Source: Hydnum rufescens UP504 (lineage: Eukaryota > Basidiomycota > Agaricomycetes > Cantharellales > Hydnaceae). Taken from it: a stretch of 64,000 nucleotides of DNA. The translations under genes were made by a program, and so were the position numbers. The DNA is taken from contig MU129032.1 in NCBI GenBank assembly GCA_014904985.1, positions 119,917 to 183,916 of the forward strand, in the 5' to 3' direction. This document shows, in pieces, positions 26,401-37,657 of this stretch. The notes beneath the pieces were generated by a model. It did no database searches. It was given only the letters and a program-made list of their open reading frames with translations, and had not been told where the DNA came from. Each line of letters opens with the position of its first letter. Within the stretch, counting starts at the first letter, position 1.

Positions 26401-26549
26401 CGGCGCTTGCCATACAGAAAAAATCCAAAGATCCTAAACGCGAACAGGGGCCTACTCCAGCAGTGACCAGCGCGAAGGTGGCAAAGCGGACAACGAGGGA
26501 TCCTCCTGTCGTAGTAGGGCTCTATCAGCTGGAGGAATTAGTCTTCTAG
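23416..26549 (+). CDS. NOL11/UTP8-like nucleolar protein (probable)
   Basis: An N-terminal beta-propeller-like half (GDGIHIMD, SHTLGPTTMYAAPALTVV, DCSLSPDGHFSLI, ILQIWDLRYSVLL) is followed by a C-terminal helical half (DIPEEELVRLLKLVI, YILEGWTEAY, LLDTSFLALIQ). This architecture and the ISHTLGP segment recall t-UTP proteins NOL11/Utp8 of the small-subunit processome, which support pre-rRNA transcription and processing. First exon is 23416-23586, then an intron 23587-23643. Later introns begin about 23872, 24241, 24352, 25309, 25559 and 26165 with GT...AG ends. One frame break lies in a C6 run at 25827-25832, where seven C would keep the frame. The family call is from architecture and short motifs, so it is moderate; the gene itself is certain. 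Confidence 0.6.
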
Positions 26550-26654
26550 GGGGATAAGAGCCCGATGGATTCAGTTGTTCTCTTAGTTAGCTTGCTTTGC
26601 TTGGCAGCATTCATCTTATTTGCACCTTTAATGCTGACGCACGAAGGCATGGGG

Positions 26655-27854
26655 CTACCAACCCCTTCGAATCATAATGTATTGGCGCAAAAAGTTGGAA
26701 CAATGAGGGTCGGAGCGTGTCTGTTGACTTATCTTTGTATGGATATTCGAATTTCGCATCCTTACGTCTCCATAACTTGCGCCTGGGCAACATGGGTCAG
26801 TGGGATAATGGGGGGAAGAGCAATGAGGGGAAAGATAGTAGAAGGGGGCTGACTTTCGCTTGGTTGGGACGTGCTCAACGAAAACTTCGACGCAATATTT
26901 TGCCTTGAATTCGCGTATGAAACGCGGGTCCCTTGATCGTGGCCAACGTCATGTCAGTCGCATGTGGATTAAAACTTCAGATAGGAAAGAAGGCCTACCA
27001 CAGTTCGCTAGCAATACCAAGATCTTTGCAGCATCGCATAAGTGCATTGGATTTGCACCCTTCTGTGGCGGTCGGGATACCGTTCGTATCGAAGTACTCC
27101 TGTTCGCCACGGGCTACTGCGACTAGCCTTGGAGCGTAGAGAAGACCCCGTTCACGGACGAACAAAATCAGTTTTCGTTCGAACGGGGAGAAAATGGCTG
27201 GGATATGCACCTTCCGAGACAAACGAGTGCATACTCCCTGCTAACAATTTTAGGCCCCACGTTGGTCTCGCTGCGGGGTGCGAGACCCCAACCGCCCGGC
27301 CCGAACGCTTTGTTAAGGATACGCCTGTACTTAATCTCAGGAAGATAAAGCAACCCGTCTACAGGGATGACACCTAAATATGATTGTTCAGCAAGAAGAA
27401 ATCTTGACAAACCTGGTTTCATTTCTATGTCTTCAGGTTCGAGAGGTGCGCAGAGGACTTGGGCAATTTCGGGGGAGAATGGCTCTGCAGACAGGCCAAA
27501 GTAAGATTTGGACCAGTCTGCAAAAGATCCCGTCGATGGAGGGGAGTCCGCTAATTGAGCTTGGACGACACCATTAGCTACAGCTAGCACTGGCACAGAG
27601 GGCTTTTGAGATTGAAGCTCTGAGGGATCCGCAGCCATTTCATCTAATGAACTGGGATAGTCCTCATTCGAAGTCTCGTCTGCTTGAGACGCAAGCGTGC
27701 GAGTGGGTGTTTTAGTAACTGATCGTGAGACAGGCTTTGCGGAATTTTCAGGGACTGCTGAGGGTACACGGGCTCCAAGAAGCGCTGTTGTGGTGAATGT
27801 CCGTGAGGTGCAGAGCGCAAATACGCCTCGTCGGGTGAAGAGTCCCAAAGACAT
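26655..27854 (-). CDS. mgm101: Mgm101 mitochondrial genome maintenance protein
   Basis: Exons 27854-27413, 27358-27211, 27127-26999 and 26931-26655 join in frame via introns of 54, 83 and 67 nt. Mgm101 is a Rad52-like single-strand annealing protein of mitochondrial nucleoids, needed for mtDNA recombination and repair. The N-terminus is a basic, Ser/Thr-rich mitochondrial targeting region. The core shows [81 protein letters not shown] and [14 protein letters not shown], the complete conserved Mgm101 domain. The frame continues about 60 residues beyond the domain before a stop at 26657-26655, so an extra 3' intron is possible. The gene is head to head with the GCP5-like gene. Confidence 0.93.
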
Positions 27855-27912
27855 GGAGTTATGCCGTGTCGCGCTCTCCACCGCCACCGGTAGGTTCCGG
27901 AGCGCGCTCCCA
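27855..27912. promoter_or_regulatory. Compact divergent start region MGM101 / GCP5-like
   Basis: The preferred start codons are only 58 bp apart. If the gamma-tubulin complex gene uses an earlier ATG (27855 frame) the two coding regions would almost touch. Both promoters must extend into the opposite gene. Confidence 0.4.
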
Positions 27913-30900
27913 ATGCAAGCTTCCTCCTCCAGAACGCAACTTCCTCGACCTCCCTCTGCCCGTTCCTTTCGTCCCGGGTCTGCACTCTCCCAACGGCCTG
28001 GGTCCAGCCATTCGCAAAGCACTGCGCGAAGCAGACAACCGCCCCCCCGCCTAGTCCAACTCACCGGTGAGCTAGTCTCGCGCATCAAGGGGACATCAGA
28101 ATCCAGTGGTGCCTGGGCTGTGGATACGGATGCGATATCTAGGTCTTTGGAGTATGGGAGGAATAATGCCCCGGCTCAAGATGTACTGCAAATTGACAAA
28201 CGTATTATGGGGTGTGTCCAAAACCACTCTTCCAAGACGTCATTAATCAACCATGTGACATACCCAGGCTCGCCGAGAAATCGCGAATAATTCTGGACGA
28301 TGAAATAGCCGAGGCTCTGACGGTGTGCTACTCCAAATTGAAGACTCACGTCAAAGATACTTCAGACAGGGACTCGCATATCAGAGTGTGTGGGAAGCTT
28401 GCTTTAAATGGAATCTATAAAACTAATGTAAACATGTAGACGTCAAATCTTCCTGACATTGTACAATTTCTAGTAAGAACTATTAGTTCCAAACGCCAAG
28501 TATATTCAATCCTGTCCCCCACGTGCAGCTCGCCTTGTCGTCTCCGCCAGATTACGAGAGCAAGCACCAGGCTCTTAAATTTCTGGACAAACTCCGGGAT
28601 CCAGATCCAGCTGAATCCACGACTCTGACTTGGGAACAAATCCTCAGAGACGAGCCATATGAAGGACAGCACTGGGAAGGGGCATTCGGTCTCCCTCATG
28701 GCTCCACTGTCGAAGGGTGGGAAGCCCGATCCTTAAGCAGCTCCTGGGTGTCCGATGATGATGATCCATCTGTTGATGGGGTACTTGACGACGACGATGA
28801 TGGAGTCGCCATTCGAAGCACCACACCCATCACACCATCTGAGCCAGACCAGGAGGATGAACCGGACGACGTAGATGGTCCCAGGTCCCTAGAGGCCCGT
28901 GATATTGTCGGCATCCTGGCATCAAATCAATATTGGAGAGCAACATGGAGAGATAACCATCTCCCGAGCCCTGTCGTTGGCTTTGACTTGGGCAACCCAG
29001 CTACTCTTGGTAAACGATCGTTTTTTCATGTTATTATAATCAGAACATCATTCATCCAATGTTTGCGTCTCAGGCCCTACTATATCCTATTTCTTGAGTA
29101 ATTCAAATCCATCGTCTTTGGAGGCGTCAGGAAAACAGGTCCGGTCATCCTTTGCCGCCGTGAAAATTCCCACCCTGCCTGTATGCCGATCTCTTGTATT
29201 TGACAGACCTACATCACAGAGCATGATGCTGTCCGGGAAGTCCTCTTTATTCTTCAAGGTAACAAATCATGTTTGGTACATGAGGTATCATTGGATGGTT
29301 TCAATCCTCAACTACAGGTAGCTGGCTTTCCGATCTAACTCATTCCATTCTAGGGCGATCCTGATTCCCGACTGCGTCCTTTTCTTACAGATAGTTCCAA
29401 ACTGTCCTCGACTCCGACACTTCTCCGTGACGATGTACCACTCTATTTTGTTGTCATTCATTAAACGCGCTACCGTCCTTCGCTTTCTTCGCGCGTTTGT
29501 GACCTCCGTGTATGACAATGTTTCACACAACCTTCCGAAGGAATGCATGCCCAACCAACCAGCCGAGTATTCCAGGCATTCGGTGCTGGGGTATGTTCCT
29601 ATCTCCAAGATTTCGATTCATGGTGCGCTGCCAAAGAACAGTCCCTTTGTCGTGCTCGCGAGGGTCATTCCGCAACGTTAATCGTGAGCCTGCTTAACCT
29701 TGATCACGAGACGGAAAGACATGTAGGCTGCATGTTTGATATCCTCCACGACGTGCTTTATACCCTACACTCCTGTCGACCTCCTACACGTGGTTGCACG
29801 AGAGGTATCTTCCAGCTTTGATTTCACGTCCAAGGCACCTTCGATCATCAGTATGACTCTGCTAGACGCCTTGCTCTCTTCAGTTCAACTTGCTCGATCG
29901 GCTTATGGAGATCATCAAGCTGCCAAAACGCTGATGTACATTTTCACGAGATCTGTCGAGCCTCTGTGGGCAAGTATTGGAATATGGCTCAAACTTGGCA
30001 TGAGCCTGAATGATAGTATTGCTCAAGATGACGTCCTCTCAAATGCCGTGGGCCCAGACGCCGAGTTTTTCTTAAGGAGGAGAGACGTGCAGTTGGGCTC
30101 TGCGGATTTCTGGCTTAAGGGCTATACAGTCCGTCTCCATCGGTACTCTGGTGTATTTGTAGAGGAGGTCGATGACACCGAGGACACATCGAATGGGAGT
30201 GACATAGGCGTGCACACAGTTCCAGAGTTCCTTCAGCTTGTCGCCTCGGATATTTTGGCCGCGGGTAAATCTGTCGGTCTTCTTCGTGCACTTCAGGTGG
30301 ACGACTTCTTTGGTGACAGCACTAATGATGAGTACGAGTGGATGCAAGATTGGCCATCATTTCGTTCCTTGATTGGATCAGACTCACTCATTGTATCTGC
30401 ATCCACGAATCTCAACTCCTCTGATCCTCCACCTCCAAACCAACCGATTCTTGAAGCTGTCTCTCCGCCATCTAAGGAGAGCTCGAATCTCGAATCGCCC
30501 AGCGCATCAGATGATGGGGATGAGGGTCCTTGGGCGTCTGCCCCCTCTGTTCCATTTGATGCTCCGTCACATCGTCCTTTGCATTCATCTGATAATCCCC
30601 TACTTTCCGCGGACGCTTTGGCTTCCCTCATCCAAGAGCGCGTGAAGCCTTGGTGTCGTCTTGCTAATTCTCGCTTGCACCGGGTTCTTGTCGTAGACTG
30701 TGAACTATGGAGGCACTTGGGATGCATGGAGGACCTCTTTTTTACCCGCCGAGGGGATGCGCTAACCCATTTCTGCGATGTGCTTTTCGACCGGGTGGGT
30801 TGCCTTTGGATCTTCTCGCTGCAGTTATCCGCTGACACTGGAAGTAGATTGATCAGAAGAGAGCATGGTCAGATTATCATTCGTTGAATTCATTATTTCG

Positions 30901-32197
30901 TGATGTTGCCGTCTCCACCCCCGGGCGATGGATAGACCCTTCCCTTGTCAGATTCTCTTATCGAGGTCTGCGGGCCCGAAATTATACATCTTCTGTTCGA
31001 ATTCTGGATGGATTATCTGTTGAATATCAGGTTCATTCATCCTTGAACCTCTGCAGACGAAACATTAAAATCCCGTCCATCCTCAGGTGCCTTTCCCCTT
31101 GACATACTTGTTTGGACCCGCCGAGAATCAAGTGTACTCCTCCGTGTTCATCGTGCTTCTGCAGCTTCGAAGGGCGAAATCGGCCGTGGAGAGCATTTTG
31201 ATCAGAGGGGCTCTGGACTCTGCTATATCACCACCATCGACGAATCTAAAAGCTTTCCATTCTCTACGATCTCGCTTCACTTGGCTGATAAAGTACGTTA
31301 CGTTCTGATATCCTTACGTCCGAACTGATTGTGCCTTCCAGTACGTTGACGCATCACTTCATGACAAATGTGAGGATCTGGTCTGCAGGCGGTTAATACG
31401 CTGTTGACATTTGCCTTCGATATACAGGTAATACATACCGAAATTCTTCGTCTTCATGAGGTGCTAAAGAGCACGAGCTCTCTGGACGAGATGATCACCG
31501 CTCATAACCTTCAGTGCGTCATTCATCAATCTTCCTTCCTGGTGTTGCCTTTAACTCATAGGGCAAAAACAGCCTTAGCCGCCTTCAGACTCTTTGTTTT
31601 TTAGGCCCAAATGTTTGCCGCGCTATATTACTGGGTCCATTGATATGGCACTGACAAGTTATATCCTGCGCAGACCACCTCTCCGCGCAAAGCCGTCCTT
31701 TCTGTCCTTGACCTCTGTCTACATTTCACTGCAGTATACAAGGCATACTCCGGGGGTTCAGGGACAGTGGACGTGACACATCGTGCAATCCGCTTCACTG
31801 GAAGTCGACGCTCGCTGCGGCGCGGGCGGCTGAATCGCCAACAACGGCTTCGCCGGAAGAATCTCATCGGATTTACTTCTGATGCACTTCCCGCGAGTTC
31901 AGACGAGGAGGAAGAGGACGACGAGCACGAGGGAGAAATCTTGGAAAGCAGTCCGGAAGGCGATGAAGCGACGTCGACACATGAGGCCGTATCGATGGGC
32001 GATATGACTCTCCAAAGCACCATATCCCTCTCGTTTGCAGATATGGATTTTGGGAGCGTATTGATAAAATGGGAAATGAGCTGGACGCTTTGGTCCGATA
32101 TCTCTCGAAACATACGGAGGTGTTGGCGAGTGATGGAACGGAGGAAGCTGCCACATTTGCTCGGCTTGCTTTTTCTTTGGATGACTGGGACCTTTGA
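27913..32197 (+). CDS. Gamma-tubulin complex component, GCP5-like (Spc97/Spc98 family)
   Basis: A long multi-exon gene for a subunit of the gamma-tubulin ring complex that nucleates microtubules at the spindle pole body. Recognisable exons carry [68 protein letters not shown] (grip motif 1 region), [63 protein letters not shown]-like [22 protein letters not shown] and, at the end, [16 protein letters not shown] plus an acidic run. Most introns are GT...AG and about 50-60 nt. Frame changes that I cannot explain by introns occur near 29540-29780, and a T4 run at 32048-32051 needs one more T to reach the conserved ending ALVRYLSKH...LDDWDL and stop at 32197. Confidence 0.85.
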
Positions 32198-32559
32198 AGC
32201 ATGTACTATGTAGTGCGAAGTTATTTGAAATCAAGCTAAAGAGTTGAGTTGAGTTGGGACTCAATCCAGTTGCAGGTGAGACTGTCCTGGAGGCGAAGCC
32301 AGAGGTTCATCGTCATGGTAAGCGGGAAAAGAAACCTGATCCACATCATGAAAACTTGGCATGGCGGAAGGGGGATTAGAAATCCATGTTTTTGCTTCAT
32401 AAACTCAATACTGAAGCCATGGACAGCATAGGGAATATAAAAATTGAAGCCCGGGAACCGAAGAAATACATGAATTGGCAGAATCACCCCGGAGGGGCAA
32501 ATTTTTCGTGTGAGCCACCCCCCTGTGACGCGTGACATGAACCTACAGCTGAAATAGGA
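32198..32559. other. Short intergenic stretch
   Basis: No gene or known motif seen between the GCP5-like gene and the left edge of the chitinase duplication. Confidence 0.5.
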
Positions 32560-32924
32560 CAGTAGACGGGCGTGTGCTTCCAGGAGGTGCATAATTCAGG
32601 AAATCTCCATCCGGCAGGTATATTACGAATTCAAGAGCACTGCGTTGTTGTCGCAGGAATGGGCCGATGAACTGTGGCAGAGTCCAGCTGGGCACGAAAC
32701 CGTTCCACGAAACCGTTCCACCGAATGTACGAGCAAATAGACACTGCCAGTGATTTGAGAAAATATCTATGCATAATACATTTGATTATAGCTACACTAG
32801 GGATGCAAGGTCAAGCTAAAATGGAAAAGGACCGTATTATAGTAACCCTGATGTAGAGCATATACAAGAGAGACAAGACCAGCTTCGATTATGCACCCCC
32901 ACATTCTCTCGGAATGCTGGAGGC

Positions 32925-34212
32925 TTAACGACTAGAGACCTGGGTCCAGACCCAAGGAACCGAGGCCGGGAACAGTAGTGGATTAAACAGGCCATGCTTG
33001 GCTGCGACGGTACGGATCCAATCGGCGTCGGCGTTGGGGAACTGCCAGGCCATGGCACCCCCATTCCAACCCTTTGCCGTGCCTTGGGACATGCATCCAG
33101 CTAGGGTATTTGGGTCGATATAACCGGTATTGGCGTCGCGCTTAGTTCCGGGCTTCCCGATGACGATTTTGTTCAATGGAACACCGGCGGTGGCGGAGAT
33201 TTCGAAGACCGAGGTCTTAGGATAAGTTGCACTTGACTTTGTCAGGAGACCGCGGCAGTTGGTGTAGTCGGAGCCCTGTTAAATTTGTCCATTGTCAGGA
33301 AGATGGGCAAGGGGGGTACGAATGGACCGCATGCCTGGTTATAAAATTGGATATTGTACCAGTCAATAAGGCTCCCGACTTCTTTATGCACTTTAGTGTA
33401 AGCGCCGGCAGTATACTTCGGCGAGAACCAAGGCGCAAGCGCTGGTGGACGAAGAACATCAGCATCCCTCGTAGAGTGATTCCGACCAGTCAAACACTAA
33501 CGGGCATGGGTGATGAGGTATTGCCCGACGGGAAGGGCATTACGAAGAGTCCGGGTGAAGGTGATCAGCCATTTCTCTCCCCTTCCATCAGCGGCGCTAC
33601 AATAAAGTATGCGTTAATACGGGATATCTGCTTCGTAGGGGTGAATAATTGCGTACTTGATGGCTTCAAAGTCTTCGAAGTCAACATCGATACCATCCAA
33701 ATGGTTCTTCTTTACCCAGGATGCCATGGAATTAGCAGTGCGAGTTGGATCTGCACCAGCGGATGCAGGCGTGTCTGTAGCCCCGAAGGCGCTGACCATG
33801 AGCTTGATACCGGCGGCAGCATACTTGTTCTTGGTGGATATTTGGGTATCTGAGCTAAGCGAAGCCCACTGGGTGGCCTGGTCTACAGGCCCACGGAGGA
33901 GCAAGAACGACAGGATGCTATAATAGGTCACAGAGTCAGGCCGGCAGCGTGATGCGATTTAAAGACAACAAACAAAGTGTTGAATCCGGAAATCTTGGAA
34001 ACGTCAGGTGGACCGGTCTGGCCGGACACCCAAGCTAATGAACATGGCAAATTAGACCTCCACGTACCTATTCAATGCAGGACTACCGACGTACCATTAT
34101 GATAAACGACGAAGTGGGGGGTCGTCCCATCGGGGGCACGCTCAAGTGGAATTCCCTGGACCAAAGCGGCGAGGATGGTTGTACCAGCAGCAAACAAAGA
34201 GACCGCCCTCAT
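32925..34212 (-). CDS. GH18 chitinase, copy A, lacking a chitin-binding module
   Basis: Six exons (34212-34095, 34034-33974, 33917-33657, 33596-33502, 33441-33335, 33275-32925) join in frame to 330 residues. It has a signal peptide (MRAVSLFAAGTTILAALVQG) and the GH18 active-site motif LDGIDVDFEDFE, whose Glu is the acid/base residue. Downstream come APWFSPKYTAGAY, WYNIQFYNQ and AMAWQFPNADADW. The enzyme should hydrolyse chitin outside the cell or in the wall. The last intron (33276-33334) has a GC donor, as in copy B. After the catalytic domain the protein ends in PWVWTQVSSR, which aligns with the very end of copy B's chitin-binding module. The linker and most of that module have therefore been deleted here. 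No frame break was seen. Confidence 0.9.
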
Positions 34213-34693
34213 GATGAACTGGAATGATGGAATGGACTGAAAGGGGCCCAAGATCCTCACGCTTTTATACTGTAAAGCCCTCTCGCCAGGATCGCCTTTC
34301 TAGGCGTAGCCATTGGGCTCTGACCAGACGTGAACCATCATCGGGACATTGCCTCAGGACCGGGCTTCGGGAAAAGTCCGAAGCAAATAATGCAGACAGC
34401 ACAGAGTGCGTCGAAAGTAATTGGCGGGAAAAATAACGGAATCCCCATCATGATCGCAGAAAGTGCGGCACCAGCAGAAGATGTGTCTCAGTACAGGGGG
34501 AAATCCCGCAAACCCAGTATCGCCAGTCGAGCACACGATTTCGCCGCCGCGAAATCCACCCTAGTGTAAACACATAGGCGCTAAGTGCTGACTCTTGGGG
34601 GTGAGCAAAGCTGAACGGAGAGTTCCGATCCATGCACTCACTACAATTCACTGCAACCAACCCAGACTCGTATCCAGTCACGCGGGTGGTAAA

Positions 34694-35820
34694 CGTTAGC
34701 GGGTCCGGAATTAATTGGTAACTTAATTCCCGCGGAAATTAAAGATAAAATCCGAAAAATAAATGGACGTCGGCGACAAGACCGAACTTACGGGAGAGTT
34801 GCCTATCGTCATACACCCCCCCACGCCTCCGAACTTGCCAAACCATGCTTCTCAGGCCCACACATAGAACTGAACCAATATAGATGACGGCGTAGAATCA
34901 AATGGCTGTTATACGCTCACTCATTGATCTGTACACAAGCTCGTACCACGAGGCCACGGTAGTCAGAATAAACAAGGCACAAATCTCACATAGATACTTC
35001 AGATGGGTGATTGGGCGGGTACCCAGGCGATGTCTGTCGTAGATCGTCGGTGTGAACGTGGGTTGAGTCGGAGTTCAAATTTTACTTCCGACTAGTAACA
35101 ATCGACTGTGGTCTCCAAACCCTCTGATACTGTGAGGGTCTGGTTACGAGACTATTGTCCCATTTCGACCAGTCTATTTTTACAAAATTCCGACCCCGAT
35201 AAGGCTCGGAGCGTCAAAAAAAAGTCGCTGTGACCTGTGACAGAAACCTAGTGTCGAAATAGGATACTTATGTCAGGAGAGGACGAGGTCGGATTCCCAC
35301 GTCAATTTCGGTACTTCCCGCGGATTTTGACGTGGCCGAATCATCGGGTCCATTTATTATGCTCTTAACGCTGTCCTTTGATACGTCCCCGCTGTCTGCC
35401 AAATATGGAAAAACAAATGTCCTGGGCCCTGCACAGTGGTCTGGGGTTCGTGATGCCCCACAAGCCGCCCAGCAGCCAGGGTCTGCGGGGTGTCCCCGCA
35501 ATACCTGGCTTTTGTCTACCAAATAAGGAAATAAAATTTATCCCCGGTGCACTAAGTCCTATGCAGCAGAAAGAGATGCGGAGTATCCCTACAATAATTT
35601 TGAGGAAGTCCCACTTAGCAGAATGGGGTCTGTGGGATGTCCCCGCCCTACTAAGCTTCTACGGAGGTTTCCGTATTACTTTGTCTGGCGTTGAGTCGGG
35701 CGTACGGGCCTTTCGAAATTTCCCGGTAGGGTTAGGCTGCGTTATCGGATTTAAAAATTTCGGACTTGAGTTTTAATTTCCGCCGGAATTACCGTTAATT
35801 CCCGACCGGACTCTTAACTA
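34694..35820. mobile_element. Non-autonomous inverted-repeat element in the chitinase A promoter side
   Basis: The ends are imperfect inverted repeats of about 70 bp. The left end starts GTTAGCGGGTCCGGAATTAA and the right end, read on the minus strand, starts GTTAAGAGTCCGGTCGGGAA. Both continue into GCGGAAATTAAA and a following TCCGAAA. The corresponding place in unit B lacks it. The interior has no transposase. Flanks CGGGTGGTAAA and CGGGTAGTTAAA might be a decayed target duplication. Superfamily not assigned. Confidence 0.6.
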
Positions 35821-36316
35821 CGGGTAGTTAAAAATCATGCTAACATGGCAAGTATCATCTGCTCAGGCCGTGGTGGGATTACACTGTGTTCCCACTTCCG
35901 GTGAGATTGGAGTCTTTTAATACTCAATCCAGTAACTAGAGCCACAGCACTCATCGCCTCTCACTTTCTGCTGTGCTCTAGACAGGACTTTAGAATGCCA
36001 CTAGGGAGCCTTCGGCTTGGTTTCAGTCTATACCATCTCTCTTCTCTTTCATATACGATCCCGTTGGTGTCGTGGTTCACTGGACAACTCTTAGAATGTG
36101 CAGGATGCGAGACACCAACACATTCCTAGCCTTTGATTCCTCACTTGTTCAAGATATGACGCTCATCTGCCCTCATCCGCAGATATTTCGCCCGGGACCT
36201 TGTTGGAATTGGCGATGGGCGAGCTATAGCGCTCATTGCTTAGTCAGCGTGTCCTCCTAGATAGTTCTCGGGATATACTCAAAGGCTCTATCTTTCCTCT
36301 CATTGTGCGAATATAA

Positions 36317-36958
36317 GGGCCAGTTCGGCTGCATGAGAAACGCTTCTGAAGCCTGTTTCTGCAAGGTGTTTCTGAAAGTGTTTCTGCAATTTAGAAGTAC
36401 CTATTTACTTCCGACAGTTGGTAATTACCAGGCTTGCTGACCAGAATTCACGTGTCGGCCCATTTTGGGAACATCCGGAAGCAAAACCGGGAATTCGGCG
36501 CCGCAACTCAACGTTGGCCTAGGTGAGGGGGTGTATAAGCCCATTTAGGCCCATAAAATGCACAGAAGCAGACTCTTAGTTATATTTTAAGCTCACGAGA
36601 GAAGTCCCGGGTGATTTTGAAGAAGATAATTGAAAATTCCCGTTTTGGGAATTTTTGATTATCTTCTTCAAAATTGCCTGGGACTGCTTGAGTAAGCTTA
36701 AAATATAACTAAGAGTCTACTTCTGTGCATTTTATGGGCCTAAACGGGCTTATACACCCCCTCACCTAGGCCAGCGTTGAGTTGCGGCGCCGAATTTCCG
36801 GTTTTGCTTCCGGATGTTCCCAAAATGGGCCGGCACGTGAATTCTGGTTAGCCCGGGTAATAGACCAACTGTCGGAAGTAAATAGGTGCAGAAACACTTT
36901 CAGAAACACCTTGCAGGAACAGGCTTCAGAAACGTTTCTCGTGCAGCCGAAGTGGCCC
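36317..36958. mobile_element. Fold-back MITE, PIF/Harbinger-like, with TAA target duplication
   Basis: The 642-bp element is almost entirely one hairpin: each arm is about 310 bp, centred near 36643 where TCCCGTTTTGGGA sits. Ends are GGGCCAGTTCGGCTGCA and its complement with few mismatches. It is flanked by TAA on both sides (36314-36316 and 36959-36961), the three-base TWA duplication typical of PIF/Harbinger, and the GGGCC-type ends agree. Unit B lacks the insertion. No coding capacity. Confidence 0.8.
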
Positions 36959-37657
36959 TAAGTGGCTCCCCACCGATTCTTCAACAGACCTGTCTCGAAT
37001 CAAGTCGGTTTCAATCCTCGTCACATATCAATCCAGCTGACCGCCAGACACCACGCCGGGGTTCCGCGTCGCGAAAATAGAAATGTGTTCCGGGTTCAAT
37101 CGATGCGAACTCAATTGATCAGAGGCCTCTGGCGGCAGCGGCATCAGAGTGTGAGTGTGATCCACAAGTTGGCCTAGTTTGACGAGACTAGTTGCGTGGA
37201 ATGAGCGGCAGTGGATGGGCGTGTGCGTCCAGGTTGTGCGCAATTAAGGAAATATACTGTATCTACATCCAGGCAGTTACATTACAAGGCAAAATCAGGG
37301 GGACTGTGTCGTCGTGCCAGGAGTGGGCCGATGGAATGGACCTCGAAAGGTATATTCGTGGTAGAGAGCGGTCGGTTACAAAGCTGATCAACGAAAATGG
37401 TCGTTAGTAATATCAATTTCAAGTGCAGAAATCCTTGACGTTGTCTTTCAGTTATGAAATATCCGAGCAAATGGACGCTGGCAGCGATTTGAGAAAATGT
37501 ATACTAAATTTGATTACATCTAGGGGTACGAGCGAAAATGGAAGGGAAAAGACCGTATTATAGTAGATCTGATGTGAAGCATATCCAAGAAATTACAATA
37601 GACATGAAAACCAGCTTCAATTATCCACCTCAGACATTTTCTCGGAATGCTGAAAGT

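Noticed and set aside
31767..32213. Separate acidic and basic protein at the end of the GCP5-like gene
   Set aside because: The segment continues the gamma-tubulin complex protein C-terminus; a one-base shift at a T run restores its normal ending.
33227..33853. 208-residue plus-strand frame opposite chitinase A, repeated opposite chitinase B
   Set aside because: It is antisense to conserved GH18 exons and introns and is duplicated only because the gene is.
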